Shown here piece by piece: positions 1-8,238 of a DNA stretch of 64,000 nt. The DNA is taken from contig NZ_RBAK01000011.1 of the NCBI RefSeq assembly GCF_003626595.1, forward strand, positions 124,001 to 188,000, in the 5' to 3' direction. The notes beneath the pieces are model-generated. The model had not been told where the DNA came from. It was given only the letters and a program-made list of their open reading frames with translations, and did not search any database. The stretch's first letter is position 1, and the number at the start of each line of letters is the position of its first letter. Made by a program: the position numbers and the translations under genes. The stretch is from Micromonospora endolithica (GTDB taxonomy: Bacteria; Actinomycetota; Actinomycetes; Mycobacteriales; Micromonosporaceae).

Positions 1-1323
1 CCGGCCGGTACCGGCGTCACCGCCCTGCCCCGGGGGCCGTTGCTCGGCTTCGCCACCGGGTCGGTCGGCATGGGCGTCTGGGTGACCGTGCCCGGACTCC
101 TGCTGCTGTACTTCCTCACCGACGTGCTGGCCGTCGCGCCGTGGCTGGCCGGCCTGGCACTGCTGCTGCCGAAGATCGCCGACGTGGTGCTGCACCCGTG
201 GATCGGGCACCGCTGCGACGTCGAGCTGGCCCGCCGGGGTGACCGGCGGCGGCTGCTGCTGGTCGGCTGCGCGCTGCCGCTGGCGTTCGCGGCGCTGTTC
301 GCGGTGCCCGGCGGCCTGACCGGCGCGCCGGCCGCGGCCTGGGTGGCGGTGGCGTTCGTCGCCGGCAACCTGCTCTTCGCCGCCTACCAGGTGCCCTACC
401 TGGCGACCCCGGCGGACCTGCGGATCGGCTACCACGAGCGGACCCGGCTGATGGCCTTCCGGATGGTGGTGCTGACCCTGGGCATCCTCGTCTCCGGCCT
501 GCTGGCGCCGCTGATCGCCGGCGGGGACTCCGCCACCCGCGCCGGCTACCAGCGGATGGGCGTGCTGCTGGCGGTCGGGATGCTGGTGACCATGCTGGTC
601 GGCGTGACCGGGATCGCCCGGCTGCGCCGGGCCGCCGCCGGGCCGGACGGGCACGCGGCGGGCTGGCGGGCGCTGCTGCAAGCCCTGCGGGACCGGCAGT
701 TCCGCTGGCTGGTCGGCGCGTACCTGGCCATGTCCACCACCACCCACCTGGTGCTCGCCGGGGTGCCCTACTACGCCGAGTACGAGCTGGGCCGTCCCGG
801 CCTGACCACGGTGCTGGTGGCGGCGTTCGTCGCCCCGGCGCTGCTGGTCACCCCGGGGTGGCTGGCGGTGGCCCGCCGGGTCGGCAAGCAGCGGGCCCTG
901 CTGGCCGCCCAGGGCGCCTTCGCCGCCGGGTCCCTGGTGCTGGCGGTGGGCCGCCCGGCCGGACTGCCGGTGCTGGTCGCCGCGGTGGCGGTGCTGGGGG
1001 TCGCGTTCGCCGGGATGCAGCTGCTGCCCTTCTCGATGGTCCCGGACGTGATCCGCGCCGGTGGTGGCGCCGCCGGCACCTACACCGGGGTGTGGACCGC
1101 CACCGAGGCCACCGGCGCGGCGCTGGGCCCCTGGGCGTACGCGCTGTGCCTGGCCGCCGGCGGTTTCGTCGCCTCCGCCGCCGGCGAGACCGTGGTGCAG
1201 CCCGACGCCGCGCTGGACGCGATCCGCTGGGGATTCGGGCTGCTGCCAGCCGCGGCGATGCTCGCGGCGCTGCTGCTGCAACGCCGCTACACCCTCGACG
1301 GCGCCGCCCGCGCCGACGCCTGA
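1..1323 (+). CDS. MFS transporter of the GPH (sugar/cation symporter) type, 5' partial
   Basis: This frame is open from the first base of the window, so the true start lies to the left; the first in-window start codon is a TTG at 40. The product is an integral membrane permease with about eleven to twelve hydrophobic helices and an early ATGSVGMG segment typical of MelB-like glycoside-pentoside-hexuronide symporters. It has short charged cytoplasmic loops such as [15 protein letters not shown] between helices 2 and 3. Family knowledge suggests uptake of a sugar or similar solute with a cation; the substrate cannot be read from the sequence. The coiled-coil gene starts 27 bp downstream on the same strand and could be co-transcribed. 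Confidence 0.8.
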   Translation, partial: PAGTGVTALPRGPLLGFATGSVGMGVWVTVPGLLLLYFLTDVLAVAPWLAGLALLLPKIADVVLHPWIGHRCDVELARRGDRRRLLLVGCALPLAFAALFAVPGGLTGAPAAAWVAVAFVAGNLLFAAYQVPYLATPADLRIGYHERTRLMAFRMVVLTLGILVSGLLAPLIAGGDSATRAGYQRMGVLLAVGMLVTMLVGVTGIARLRRAAAGPDGHAAGWRALLQALRDRQFRWLVGAYLAMSTTTHLVLAGVPYYAEYELGRPGLTTVLVAAFVAPALLVTPGWLAVARRVGKQRALLAAQGAFAAGSLVLAVGRPAGLPVLVAAVAVLGVAFAGMQLLPFSMVPDVIRAGGGAAGTYTGVWTATEATGAALGPWAYALCLAAGGFVASAAGETVVQPDAALDAIRWGFGLLPAAAMLAALLLQRRYTLDGAARADA

Positions 1324-1350
1324 GCCGCCCGGCACTACACTTCGCCCTCG

Positions 1351-2469
1351 ATGGACGCCCCGGCCACCGACCCCGAGACCCGCCCCTGCGCCCACTGCGG
1401 GCGCGACGTGCCGCAGCGCGCCGGCGCCGGCCGCCCGTTCCGGTACTGCCGGGACAACGACGGCGCCTGCCAGCGCGCGTCGCGCAACAACCGGATGCGG
1501 CACCGCAACGCCCCCGGCCTGACCGGTCAGGTCGCCCGCACCTGGGAGGCGGTGGACCGGCTCGACCAGATCGTGGCGACCCTCAGCGAGGCGCTGCACG
1601 CCGAGCTGTCCCCGGTCGGGGTGGAACGGCAGGTGGCGCAGGCCCGCGCCGAGGCGGCCACCCAGGTGGCGGCGGCGCAGGCCGAACGCGACGACGTCCG
1701 CCGGGACGCCGAGGACGCCACCGCCGCGGCCGTGCGGGCCCGGGAGGAGGCCCGGGTCGCGGTGGCCGACGCCGAGGCCGCCCGCGAGCAGGCCCGCCAC
1801 GCCACCGCGGAGACCACCGCCGCCACCGAGCGGGCGCAGCAGGCGGAGACGGCCCGCGAGCAGGCCCGGCACGCCGCCGGCGCCGCCGAGGCGTTGCGGG
1901 TGCAGGCCGAACGGGACCGCGACGCGGCCCGCGACGAGCTGCGTACCCTGCGGGTCGAGGTGGAGGCCGAGCGGCGCCGCGCCGCCGAGGCCAACGCCGA
2001 GCGGGACGCGGCCCGCGCCGACGCCGAACGCGCCGCCACCGAGGCGCTGGACCGCGCCGACCGTGCGCGCGGCGAGGCCGACCGGGCCAGGACGGAGGCG
2101 GATCGCTGGCGGGTGACCGCCGAGCAGGCGCACGCGCGGGCCGAGCGGGCGGCGGCGGAGGCCGTCGAGGCGCAACGGGCGAGCCGGCAGGCCGACGCCG
2201 CCCGCGAGCAGGCGTCGGTGGCGGCGGAACGGGCCCGCGCGGACCTGGCTGACCTGGCCGGCCGGCACGACGCGTCGCGAGAGGACCTGACCGCCGCGCG
2301 GGCCGCCACGAGCGCCGCCGAGGGCAGGCTGGCGGAGCTCACGGTACGGCTGCACGCCGCCGAGTCCGACCGGGACGAGGCTCGGCAGCAGGTGACCCGG
2401 CTGGCCAAGCAGGTCAGTGACCTCGCCGCCGCGCTGGCCGGCCTGGCCCCCGGCCGCCCGACGCCCTGA
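1351..2469 (+). CDS. Cys-rich N-terminus plus long Ala/Arg/Glu coiled-coil protein
   Basis: The 372-residue product starts at an ATG 27 bp after the MFS gene. Residues 10-45 hold four cysteines in the pattern CxxC, then C-x6-C (CAHCGRDV, YCRDNDGAC), followed by a basic stretch with RNNRMRHRN. This looks like a small zinc ribbon with nucleic-acid-binding character. From about residue 90 to 360 the chain is almost uninterrupted heptad-like Ala/Glu/Arg/Asp sequence and should form a long coiled coil, resembling KfrA- or SMC-like rods. No enzyme motif is visible. A DNA-binding or scaffolding role is inferred. Low-complexity coiled coils collect false homology, so the function is left open. Confidence 0.65.
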   Translation: MDAPATDPETRPCAHCGRDVPQRAGAGRPFRYCRDNDGACQRASRNNRMRHRNAPGLTGQVARTWEAVDRLDQIVATLSEALHAELSPVGVERQVAQARAEAATQVAAAQAERDDVRRDAEDATAAAVRAREEARVAVADAEAAREQARHATAETTAATERAQQAETAREQARHAAGAAEALRVQAERDRDAARDELRTLRVEVEAERRRAAEANAERDAARADAERAATEALDRADRARGEADRARTEADRWRVTAEQAHARAERAAAEAVEAQRASRQADAAREQASVAAERARADLADLAGRHDASREDLTAARAATSAAEGRLAELTVRLHAAESDRDEARQQVTRLAKQVSDLAAALAGLAPGRPTP

Positions 2470-2496
2470 CCCACCCGCCAGGTGCGGTCGAGCGGG

Positions 2497-3702
2497 TCAG
2501 GCGTCGACGTAACCGGGCCAGCCGACCGGATCGGCCCGCAGTTCGGCAAGCAGTTCCGGACGCCGTTGCGCCAACCGCTGGACGTGCTGCTCGCGCAGCC
2601 ACCGGACCATCCATTCGGCGGTGGCGGTGGCCGGGCCACCGTGCCGCCATCCGACCACCAGCCGGACTCGGAGGTCCTCGGCGAGCCGTACGGTGCGCAG
2701 CGCACCGGCGGGAACCAGCGTCGCGCTGGTGAGAGCCACCGCTTCCCCCGCCTCCAGGATGTGCCGGCCGCTGGGTCCGTTGAGGGCGGTGAACCGGACC
2801 CGGGGCACGAAGCCCGCGGCACGGCATACGGCCAGCACCGACCGGTGGTTCCGGGTGCCGGCCGGCCCGGTCAGCCAGTCGTGGCCGGCCAGATCGCGCA
2901 GCTCGACGGTCTCCCGGTCGCTGACCGCTGTCCGGGGCAGGAGCACGTACGCCGGTTCCTCGAACGCCACGGCCGTGGTCCATCCGGGCGGTGTGGTGAG
3001 GCTGGCCAGGGGTAGGTCGGCGTAGACGCAGATGTCGGCGTTGCGCATGTCGGGGGTCCAGTCCGGGCCGGGCACGCTCACGATGTGCTGCTGCACGTCG
3101 ACCAGCGCCTCGTCACGGAGCGCGTCGAGAAGTCCGGTGAATCCGAACTCGCAGGCCACCTCCAGGTCGCAGGGTACGCCCGGGTCGTCCTCGGGCATTC
3201 CCGTCGCCGCCAACCGGGACAGCGACTTCTCCAGTAGCCGCAGGTGGGGCAGCAACCGGTCGAGCGCGGGTGTGGCGGACACCCCGCCGGGGGCGCGCTG
3301 GAACAGCACGTTTCCCCAGCGTCGTTCGATCCGGCTCAGCTGGGCGCTCAACGAAGGCTGGGGCAACCCGAGCTGCCGGGCGGCCCCGCTGATCGAGCCG
3401 CTGGCCAGGATCGCGGTCACCACCCGTACGTGCCGTACCGGCAGGACCTCGACGCCGAGGACGGCGGTGACCGCCGCGCACGCCGAAGCCGCCTCGCCGA
3501 TCGCGCCGAGGGCGGCCCGGCCCCCGTCGGTGAGGTGGTAGCCGCTGCCCGCCCGGCGCAGCCACGGCGTGGCGCCGGAGGTGGCGAGCCGGCGCAGTCG
3601 TTTGCGGACGGCGGTTTCGCCGAGCCCGAGCCGGCTGGCGAGGGCCGACTGGTCAGCTCCGTCGGCAACCCCGAGCACCAACCGCAGATCCACCGAGTCC
3701 AC
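2497..3702 (-). CDS. LysR-family transcriptional regulator with an extra N-terminal HTH
   Basis: The 401-residue product is about 100 residues longer than a usual LysR regulator. Residues 1-65 form one helix-turn-helix (QSALASRLGLGETAVRKRLRRL), with a wing near residues 45-60. A second, canonical LysR HTH follows at about 90-150 (SISGAARQLGLPQPSLSAQLSRIE). The remainder, from about 165, resembles a LysR effector-binding domain. The GTG start at 3702 fits the beginning of the first HTH. It converges on the coiled-coil gene and points away from a decayed reading frame starting near 3738. The target is unknown. Confidence 0.75.
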   Translation of the reverse strand: MDSVDLRLVLGVADGADQSALASRLGLGETAVRKRLRRLATSGATPWLRRAGSGYHLTDGGRAALGAIGEAASACAAVTAVLGVEVLPVRHVRVVTAILASGSISGAARQLGLPQPSLSAQLSRIERRWGNVLFQRAPGGVSATPALDRLLPHLRLLEKSLSRLAATGMPEDDPGVPCDLEVACEFGFTGLLDALRDEALVDVQQHIVSVPGPDWTPDMRNADICVYADLPLASLTTPPGWTTAVAFEEPAYVLLPRTAVSDRETVELRDLAGHDWLTGPAGTRNHRSVLAVCRAAGFVPRVRFTALNGPSGRHILEAGEAVALTSATLVPAGALRTVRLAEDLRVRLVVGWRHGGPATATAEWMVRWLREQHVQRLAQRRPELLAELRADPVGWPGYVDA

Positions 3703-3737
3703 GCCCCGAATGGTATGGCAGCCGCGCCGGTTGGTAG

Positions 3738-4025
3738 TGCCGGCGATCGACTAACCCTGATGGAATTCTTCCGACCGGACGATCGCGCAGCTCAACCCGC
3801 CGTTGCGCGCCGGTCGTCGTACGGCCTCGTCCGGCGCGACGGGGGCTCTGCTACTTCTACGCCGGGCGGCCGTCGAACCGGACGCCCGGCGAGGGCCCGC
3901 ACTCCCGGATCGGCACGCGGGACTTCACCCACGGCGACCCGGTCACCGCCACCGCCCCGGTCGCCGGCGGCCTCGTGGACCGCCTGCTGGGATACGGGGC
4001 AGCACTCCGGGCCGGGGCGGGGTGA
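3738..4025 (+). pseudogene. 3' remnant of a gene with no start codon
   Basis: The frame from 3738 to the TGA at 4023-4025 has no ATG, GTG or TTG near its beginning. Its last 60 codons show the strong G/C third-position bias of real genes here. They encode a plausible protein C-terminus (LCYFYAGRP, then GEGPHSRIGTRDFTHGDPVT, then VDRLLGYGAAL). The first third looks non-coding, and a TAG lies just upstream at 3735-3737. I read this as the tail of a gene whose front was deleted, perhaps when the LysR gene was rearranged. The family was not recognised. Confidence 0.35.
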
Positions 4026-4035
4026 TGATGGGGCG

Positions 4036-4626
4036 ATGGGGAAGACACACGAACGCATCGACGGCCGGCTGCGCACCTTCATCGAGGAGCAGCCCCTGTT
4101 CTTCACCGCGACCGCTCCGCTGTCCGGTGACGGCACCATCAACCTGTCGCCCAAGGGCCTGCGCGGTTCGTGGGCGGTGCTGGACGGGCACACCGTGGCC
4201 TACCTGGACTTCGCCGGCTCCAACGCCGAGACCGTCGCCCACCTGCGGGAGAACGGCCGGATCACGCTGATGTGGTGCGCGTTCACCGGCCCGCCGAACA
4301 TCGTGCGGGTGCACGGGCGGGGCGAGCCGGTGTTCCGCGACGACCCGCGCTTCACCACGCTGGCCGCCCACTTCCCGGACATCGACACCAGCCAGCACGG
4401 CCTGCGGGCGATCATCGTGGTGCGCGCCGAGCTGATCCGGGACACCTGCGGCTACGCGGTGCCGTTCATGACCTACGACGCCGACCGGGACCTGCACGCC
4501 AAGCGGTTCGCCCGGGAGGACGACGCGTCGCTGGACCGCTACTTCGCCGGCAAGGACCACGTCGCCACCAGCATCGACGGCCTCCCCGGCCTGCCGCTGC
4601 CGCTGCCGCCCACCCCGGTGGCCTGA
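4036..4626 (+). CDS. Pyridoxamine 5'-phosphate oxidase-family protein
   Basis: The 196-residue product opens with HERIDGRLRTFIEEQPLFFTATA and continues with GTINLSPKGLRGSWAVLDGHTVAYLDFAGSN. This is the split-barrel FMN-binding fold of the pyridoxamine phosphate oxidase superfamily, of the type often annotated as general stress or F420/FMN-binding protein. SPKG and YLDFAGS are the usual cofactor-pocket segments. The ATG at 4036 begins the conserved region. A biochemical substrate cannot be assigned; many members are not true PNPOx enzymes. It converges with the POT transporter 18 bp away. Confidence 0.8.
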   Translation: MGKTHERIDGRLRTFIEEQPLFFTATAPLSGDGTINLSPKGLRGSWAVLDGHTVAYLDFAGSNAETVAHLRENGRITLMWCAFTGPPNIVRVHGRGEPVFRDDPRFTTLAAHFPDIDTSQHGLRAIIVVRAELIRDTCGYAVPFMTYDADRDLHAKRFAREDDASLDRYFAGKDHVATSIDGLPGLPLPLPPTPVA

Positions 4627-4644
4627 CCTTCCGGCCGGCCGCGG

Positions 4645-6126
4645 TCAGTGGATGCCGGCCATCAGGGTCCGGATCTGCCGGGTGAACAGCACCGCCGCGC
4701 CGCCGAGCAGCACCGAGGCCAGGCCGAAGGCGAGGAAGTACACCGGCGGTGACCAGGTGTCGGCCAGGCGGGCGACCTGGCCGCCGATCGCGTCGCCGAC
4801 GGCGGTGGCGAGGAACCACAGGCCCAACATCTGGCTGGCGTACTTCACCGGGGCCAGTTTGGTGGTGGCCGACAGCCCGACCGGGCTCAGTGACAGCTCA
4901 CCGGCGACCTGGACGGCGTAGACGGCGACCAGCCACCACGGGGAGACCAGGTCGCCGCCGACGGCGGCCCGCGCGGCGGCGGCCATCAGCACGAACGACA
5001 GGCCGTTGAGCACCAGCCCGACGGCGAACTTCACCGGGGTGGACACCCGGTGGCCCAGCCGCACCCACAGCAGGGCGGCCAGCGGCGCCCCGATGATGAT
5101 CAGGATCGGGTTGACCGACTGGAGCCAGGACGCCGGGAAGGTGAACCCGGCGACGTCACGGTCGGTGTCCTCGGCCGCGAAGACGTTCAGCACCGACCCG
5201 GCCTGGTCGTAGATCAACCAGAACGCGGCGGCGAACACGAACAACCACACGTAGGCCTTCATCCGGTTGCGTTCGGTGGGGCTCAGTTCCCGGTCCAGCA
5301 GGATCCGCGCGAAGTACACGACGGTCACCAGCACGGTGACCGCGGTGAGCAGGTTGACCACGGTGTCGACGGTGAACAGCCCGGCCAGGGCGAGGACCGC
5401 GGCCACCAGCACCACCACGGCGGTGGCCGCGCCGATGCGCCACAGCGCCCGGCGGCGGTCCGCGCCGAGCAGCGGGTCGGCCGGGCGGGCGCCGGCGTCG
5501 CCGAGCCGCCGCCCGCCCAGGACGTACTGGATCACGCCGAGGGTCATCCCGATCGCCGCCGCACCGAACCCCAGATGCCAGTTGATCTTCTCGCCGAGGA
5601 AACCGGTGACCAGCGGCGCGAGGAACGCGCCCAGGTTGATGCCCATGTAGAAGATCGAGAAGCCGGCGTCGCGGCGGGGCGAGTCCCGGTCGTAGAGGTC
5701 ACCCACCATGCTGGAGATGTTCGGCTTGAGCAGGCCGGTGCCGACCACGATCAGCGCCATCCCGGCGAAGACGCTCCACCGCACCGGGATCGCCATCACG
5801 TAGTGACCGGCGGCGATGACGATCCCACCGACCAGGACGCTGCGGCGCGCGCCGATCAGCCGGTCGGCGACCCACCCGCCGGGCAGCGCCAGCAGGTACA
5901 CCATCGCGTTGTAGGTGCCGTACACGGCGTTGGCGGTGGACTCCCCCAGCCCCTGGCCGTCGTCGGCCACCGACGCGGTCAGGTACAGCACCAGGATCGC
6001 CCGCATGCCGTAGAAACTGAACCGCTCCCACATCTCGGTGAGGAAGAGGGTCGCCAGGGCGGGCGGGTGCCCGAAGAAGCCCCGCCCGGCGGGTGGCCGG
6101 GCGGCGACCGGCGTCTCACTGGTCAT
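4645..6126 (-). CDS. POT/PTR2-family proton-coupled di/tripeptide transporter
   Basis: The 493-residue integral membrane protein begins with a short polar N-terminus and GFFGHPPALATLFLTEMWERFSFYGMRAILVLYL. This contains the E-x-x-E-R-F-x-Y/F-Y-G motif of helix 1 that binds protons in PTR2 transporters. The GINLGAFLAPLVTG region and about 14 hydrophobic helices follow, the usual bacterial POT size. It imports di- and tripeptides using the proton gradient. An AGGTCC-GCC-ATG context with GGAGG supports the start at 6126. It is divergent from rbpA across a 224-bp spacer. Confidence 0.92.
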   Translation of the reverse strand: MTSETPVAARPPAGRGFFGHPPALATLFLTEMWERFSFYGMRAILVLYLTASVADDGQGLGESTANAVYGTYNAMVYLLALPGGWVADRLIGARRSVLVGGIVIAAGHYVMAIPVRWSVFAGMALIVVGTGLLKPNISSMVGDLYDRDSPRRDAGFSIFYMGINLGAFLAPLVTGFLGEKINWHLGFGAAAIGMTLGVIQYVLGGRRLGDAGARPADPLLGADRRRALWRIGAATAVVVLVAAVLALAGLFTVDTVVNLLTAVTVLVTVVYFARILLDRELSPTERNRMKAYVWLFVFAAAFWLIYDQAGSVLNVFAAEDTDRDVAGFTFPASWLQSVNPILIIIGAPLAALLWVRLGHRVSTPVKFAVGLVLNGLSFVLMAAAARAAVGGDLVSPWWLVAVYAVQVAGELSLSPVGLSATTKLAPVKYASQMLGLWFLATAVGDAIGGQVARLADTWSPPVYFLAFGLASVLLGGAAVLFTRQIRTLMAGIH

Positions 6127-6282
6127 GGCGGACCTCCGCTGTCGCTCGGGGCGGCTGACATCCCCGTTGGCGGCGGAAACACTCCACCGTTTCGACCGGG
6201 TCGGGCCGCGTGCGCGTCGGGTGCGCGGCGCGGCCGGTTACCCTTGGGTCGGCCCGACCGCGCACGCGGCGACGCCACCGGC

Positions 6283-6310
6283 GGGAATGGCCCGGCGGGT
6301 ACGGGCCGTT
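6283..6310 (+). promoter_or_regulatory. SigR-type promoter of rbpA
   Basis: GGGAAT at 6283-6288 is followed, after exactly 19 bp (6289-6307), by GTT at 6308-6310. This matches the GGAAT-N18/19-GTT pattern of SigR/SigH disulfide-stress promoters. It lies 40 bp before the rbpA start codon. In Streptomyces coelicolor rbpA is a known SigR target, so the arrangement agrees with the family. The match is by eye only. Confidence 0.65.
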
Positions 6311-6350
6311 GGACCAGAAGACCAGCACCACGAACGAGGGGAAGTCGATC

Positions 6351-6692
6351 ATGGGCGAGCGTATGCTGCGCGGAAGCCGGCTGGGCGCGGTCAGCTACGA
6401 ATCCGACCGCAACACGGAGCTCGCGCCGCGGCAGACCCGCGAGTACCTGTGTGCCAAGGGCCACCAGTTCGAGGTGCCGTTCGCCGTCGACGCCGAGGTC
6501 CCGACGACCTGGGAGTGCAAGTTCGACGGCAGCGTCGCGCGGCTGGTCGACGGCAACGAGCCGGAGCAGAAGAAGGCCAAGCCGCCGCGTACCCACTGGG
6601 ACATGCTGCTGGAGCGTCGCTCGATCGCCGAGCTGGAGGACATCCTCGCCGAACGGCTCCAGGAGGTCCGCACCCGCCGCGGTCGCGCCTGA
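6351..6692 (+). CDS. rbpA: RNA polymerase-binding protein RbpA
   Basis: The 113-residue product matches RbpA: N-terminal tail (MLRGSRLGAVSYESD), the zinc-ribbon-like core with CAKGHQFEVPF and WECKFDG, the basic linker and the C-terminal sigma-interacting region (RTHWDMLLERRSIAELEDILAERLQEVR). It binds RNA polymerase and group I/II sigma factors and stabilises the open promoter complex. GAGGGGAAG upstream serves as ribosome-binding site. The gene sits next to fxsA and ppm as in mycobacteria. A strong hairpin follows the stop codon. Confidence 0.97.
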   Translation: MGERMLRGSRLGAVSYESDRNTELAPRQTREYLCAKGHQFEVPFAVDAEVPTTWECKFDGSVARLVDGNEPEQKKAKPPRTHWDMLLERRSIAELEDILAERLQEVRTRRGRA

Positions 6693-6706
6693 CCCACCCG
6701 CACGAC

Positions 6707-6740
6707 AGCGCCCCCGGCAGCCTCGGCTGCCGGGGGCGCT
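6707..6740. terminator. Bidirectional terminator between rbpA and fxsA
   Basis: A 14-bp perfect stem (AGCGCCCCCGGCAG at 6707-6720, complement at 6727-6740) can close further on a CC/GG pair with a tiny loop. It lies between two convergent genes. No U-tract follows, which is usual for actinobacterial terminators. Confidence 0.75.
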
Positions 6741-6755
6741 CGCCGTACCCGAATC

Positions 6756-7280
6756 CTAGTTGCGGCCCGGCTCGACGATCTCGCCCTCGATGGCCCGGCC
6801 GCCGTCGACCACCGTGGGCTCGGCCGTCGGCGGCGCCGGCGGCGGCTGCGGGTCGCCGCGACGCACCCGCACCCGGCGCGGCCCGAACAGGTCACCGGCG
6901 ACCATCGACGACACCCGCCGCTCCGCGGCGCGTCGCACACCGGCGCGCGACAACCGGCGCAACGGCGGCACCAGCAGCAGCAACCCCACCAGACCGCTGA
7001 GCAGGCCCGGCGCCGCCAGCAGCAGCGCCCCGACCAGCCCCACCAGGCCGTCGGTGACCTGCGCCCCCGGTGGCTGGCCGGCCTCGGCCGCGGCCCGGAA
7101 ACCCCGCCACGCCCGCATCCCCTCGCGGCGCAGCAGCACCAGGCCCAGCAGCGACGCGACGAACACCGCCAGCACCGCCGTGCCGAACCCGACCTGCCGG
7201 CCGACGGCCACGAACACCACCAGCTCCAGCACCACCGCCAGCAGCAGCGCCAGCGGTACGAATCTCAGTCCTCGGCGCAT
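6756..7280 (-). CDS. fxsA: FxsA-family membrane protein
   Basis: The 174-residue product starts MRRGLRFVPLALLLAVVLE and has about four hydrophobic helices. The family signature lies in the first half (VAVGRQVGFGTAVLAVF, GLVLLRREGMRAWRGFRAA) and again in LLLAAPGLLSGLVGLLLLVPP. FxsA proteins are small inner-membrane proteins, originally linked to suppression of phage T7 exclusion by the F plasmid in Escherichia coli; the molecular role is unresolved. The tail after residue 140 is Pro-rich and polar. The position beside ppm and rbpA is a conserved actinobacterial neighbourhood. It is unrelated to the FxSxx peptide systems that share the name FxsA. Confidence 0.85.
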   Translation of the reverse strand: MRRGLRFVPLALLLAVVLELVVFVAVGRQVGFGTAVLAVFVASLLGLVLLRREGMRAWRGFRAAAEAGQPPGAQVTDGLVGLVGALLLAAPGLLSGLVGLLLLVPPLRRLSRAGVRRAAERRVSSMVAGDLFGPRRVRVRRGDPQPPPAPPTAEPTVVDGGRAIEGEIVEPGRN

Positions 7281-7389
7281 CTCACCCCATCCACCCTGCG
7301 TGGGGCCCTCGTCCGGTTGTGTCCGCTCGTGTCCGGTCCACCCGCGGCCGGTGGGGCGTCACCACCCGTCCAGCATGACACGCCCACAC

Positions 7390-8199
7390 TCAGGGCCACC
7401 GCACCTGACCGGTGGGGGTGCCGTGCACGCCCCGGCGCACCGCCCGCCGCCGGTCCTGCACCCCCCACATGGTGATCCGCCACAACGCCTCGGCCACGAT
7501 CAGCGGGCTCATCTTGCTGGTGCCCCGCTCCCGCTCGGCGAACGTGATCGGCACCTCCACCATCCGCGCCCCCGCCTGATGGGCCAGCCGGGCCAGCTCC
7601 ACCTGGAACGAGTAGCCCTGGGAGCACACCGCGTCCAGGTCGACGGCGTCCAGCACCGCCAGCCGGTACACCCGGTAGCCGCCGGTCGCGTCGGACACCG
7701 GCACACCCAGCGCGAGGCGCGCGTACAGGTTGCCGGCGCGGGACAGCAGCAGCCGCCGCAGCGGCCAGTTCACCACCCGCGCCCCCTCGGTCCACCGGGA
7801 CCCGATCACCACGTCGGCGTCGGCGGCGGCGGCCAGCAACGCCGGTAGTTCCTCCGGGGCGTGCGAGCCGTCGGCGTCCATCTCCACCACCGCGTCGAAG
7901 CCACGCTCGCGTGCCCACGCGAAACCGGCCAGGTAGGCCGCGCCGAGTCCCTGCTTGCCCTCGCGGTGCAGCACGTGCACCCGAGGGTCGGCGTCGGCCA
8001 GCGCGCCGGCCAGCGCGCCGGTGCCGTCGGGGCTGTTGTCGTCGGCGACGAGCACCTCCACCTGCGGGGCGGCCCGCCGTACCCGGGTGACGATCTGCCG
8101 TACGTTGTCGGCCTCGTTGTAGGTCGGGATCACCACGAGCACCCGACCTGGTCCGGGGTGTCCCGATTCGGGCGTGCGGACCTCGGTCGCTTCGGCCAC
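7390..8199 (-). CDS. ppm1: Polyprenol monophosphomannose synthase
   Basis: The 269-residue GT2-family enzyme has the nucleotide-sugar motif VVIPTYNEADNV near residue 25, the DDNSPDGT motif near 55 and the metal-binding DxD as EMDADGSH. It transfers mannose from GDP-mannose to polyprenol phosphate on the inner membrane face, supplying donor for protein O-mannosylation and lipoglycans. No transmembrane segment is evident, so like other actinobacterial Ppm catalytic units it may depend on a membrane partner. Lnt lies 39 bp upstream; in M. tuberculosis the two are fused as one protein. The GTG start at 8199 gives the standard length. Confidence 0.93.
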   Translation of the reverse strand: MAEATEVRTPESGHPGPGRVLVVIPTYNEADNVRQIVTRVRRAAPQVEVLVADDNSPDGTGALAGALADADPRVHVLHREGKQGLGAAYLAGFAWARERGFDAVVEMDADGSHAPEELPALLAAAADADVVIGSRWTEGARVVNWPLRRLLLSRAGNLYARLALGVPVSDATGGYRVYRLAVLDAVDLDAVCSQGYSFQVELARLAHQAGARMVEVPITFAERERGTSKMSPLIVAEALWRITMWGVQDRRRAVRRGVHGTPTGQVRWP

Positions 8200-8238
8200 T
8201 GGTCGCTTCCCCCTCCGCCGGCGCAGTCCCGCCGGCCG

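Noticed and set aside
6756-7280. Link between the fxsA gene and the FxSxx peptide systems
   Set aside because: It is a four-helix membrane protein of the phage-exclusion family; only the name coincides.
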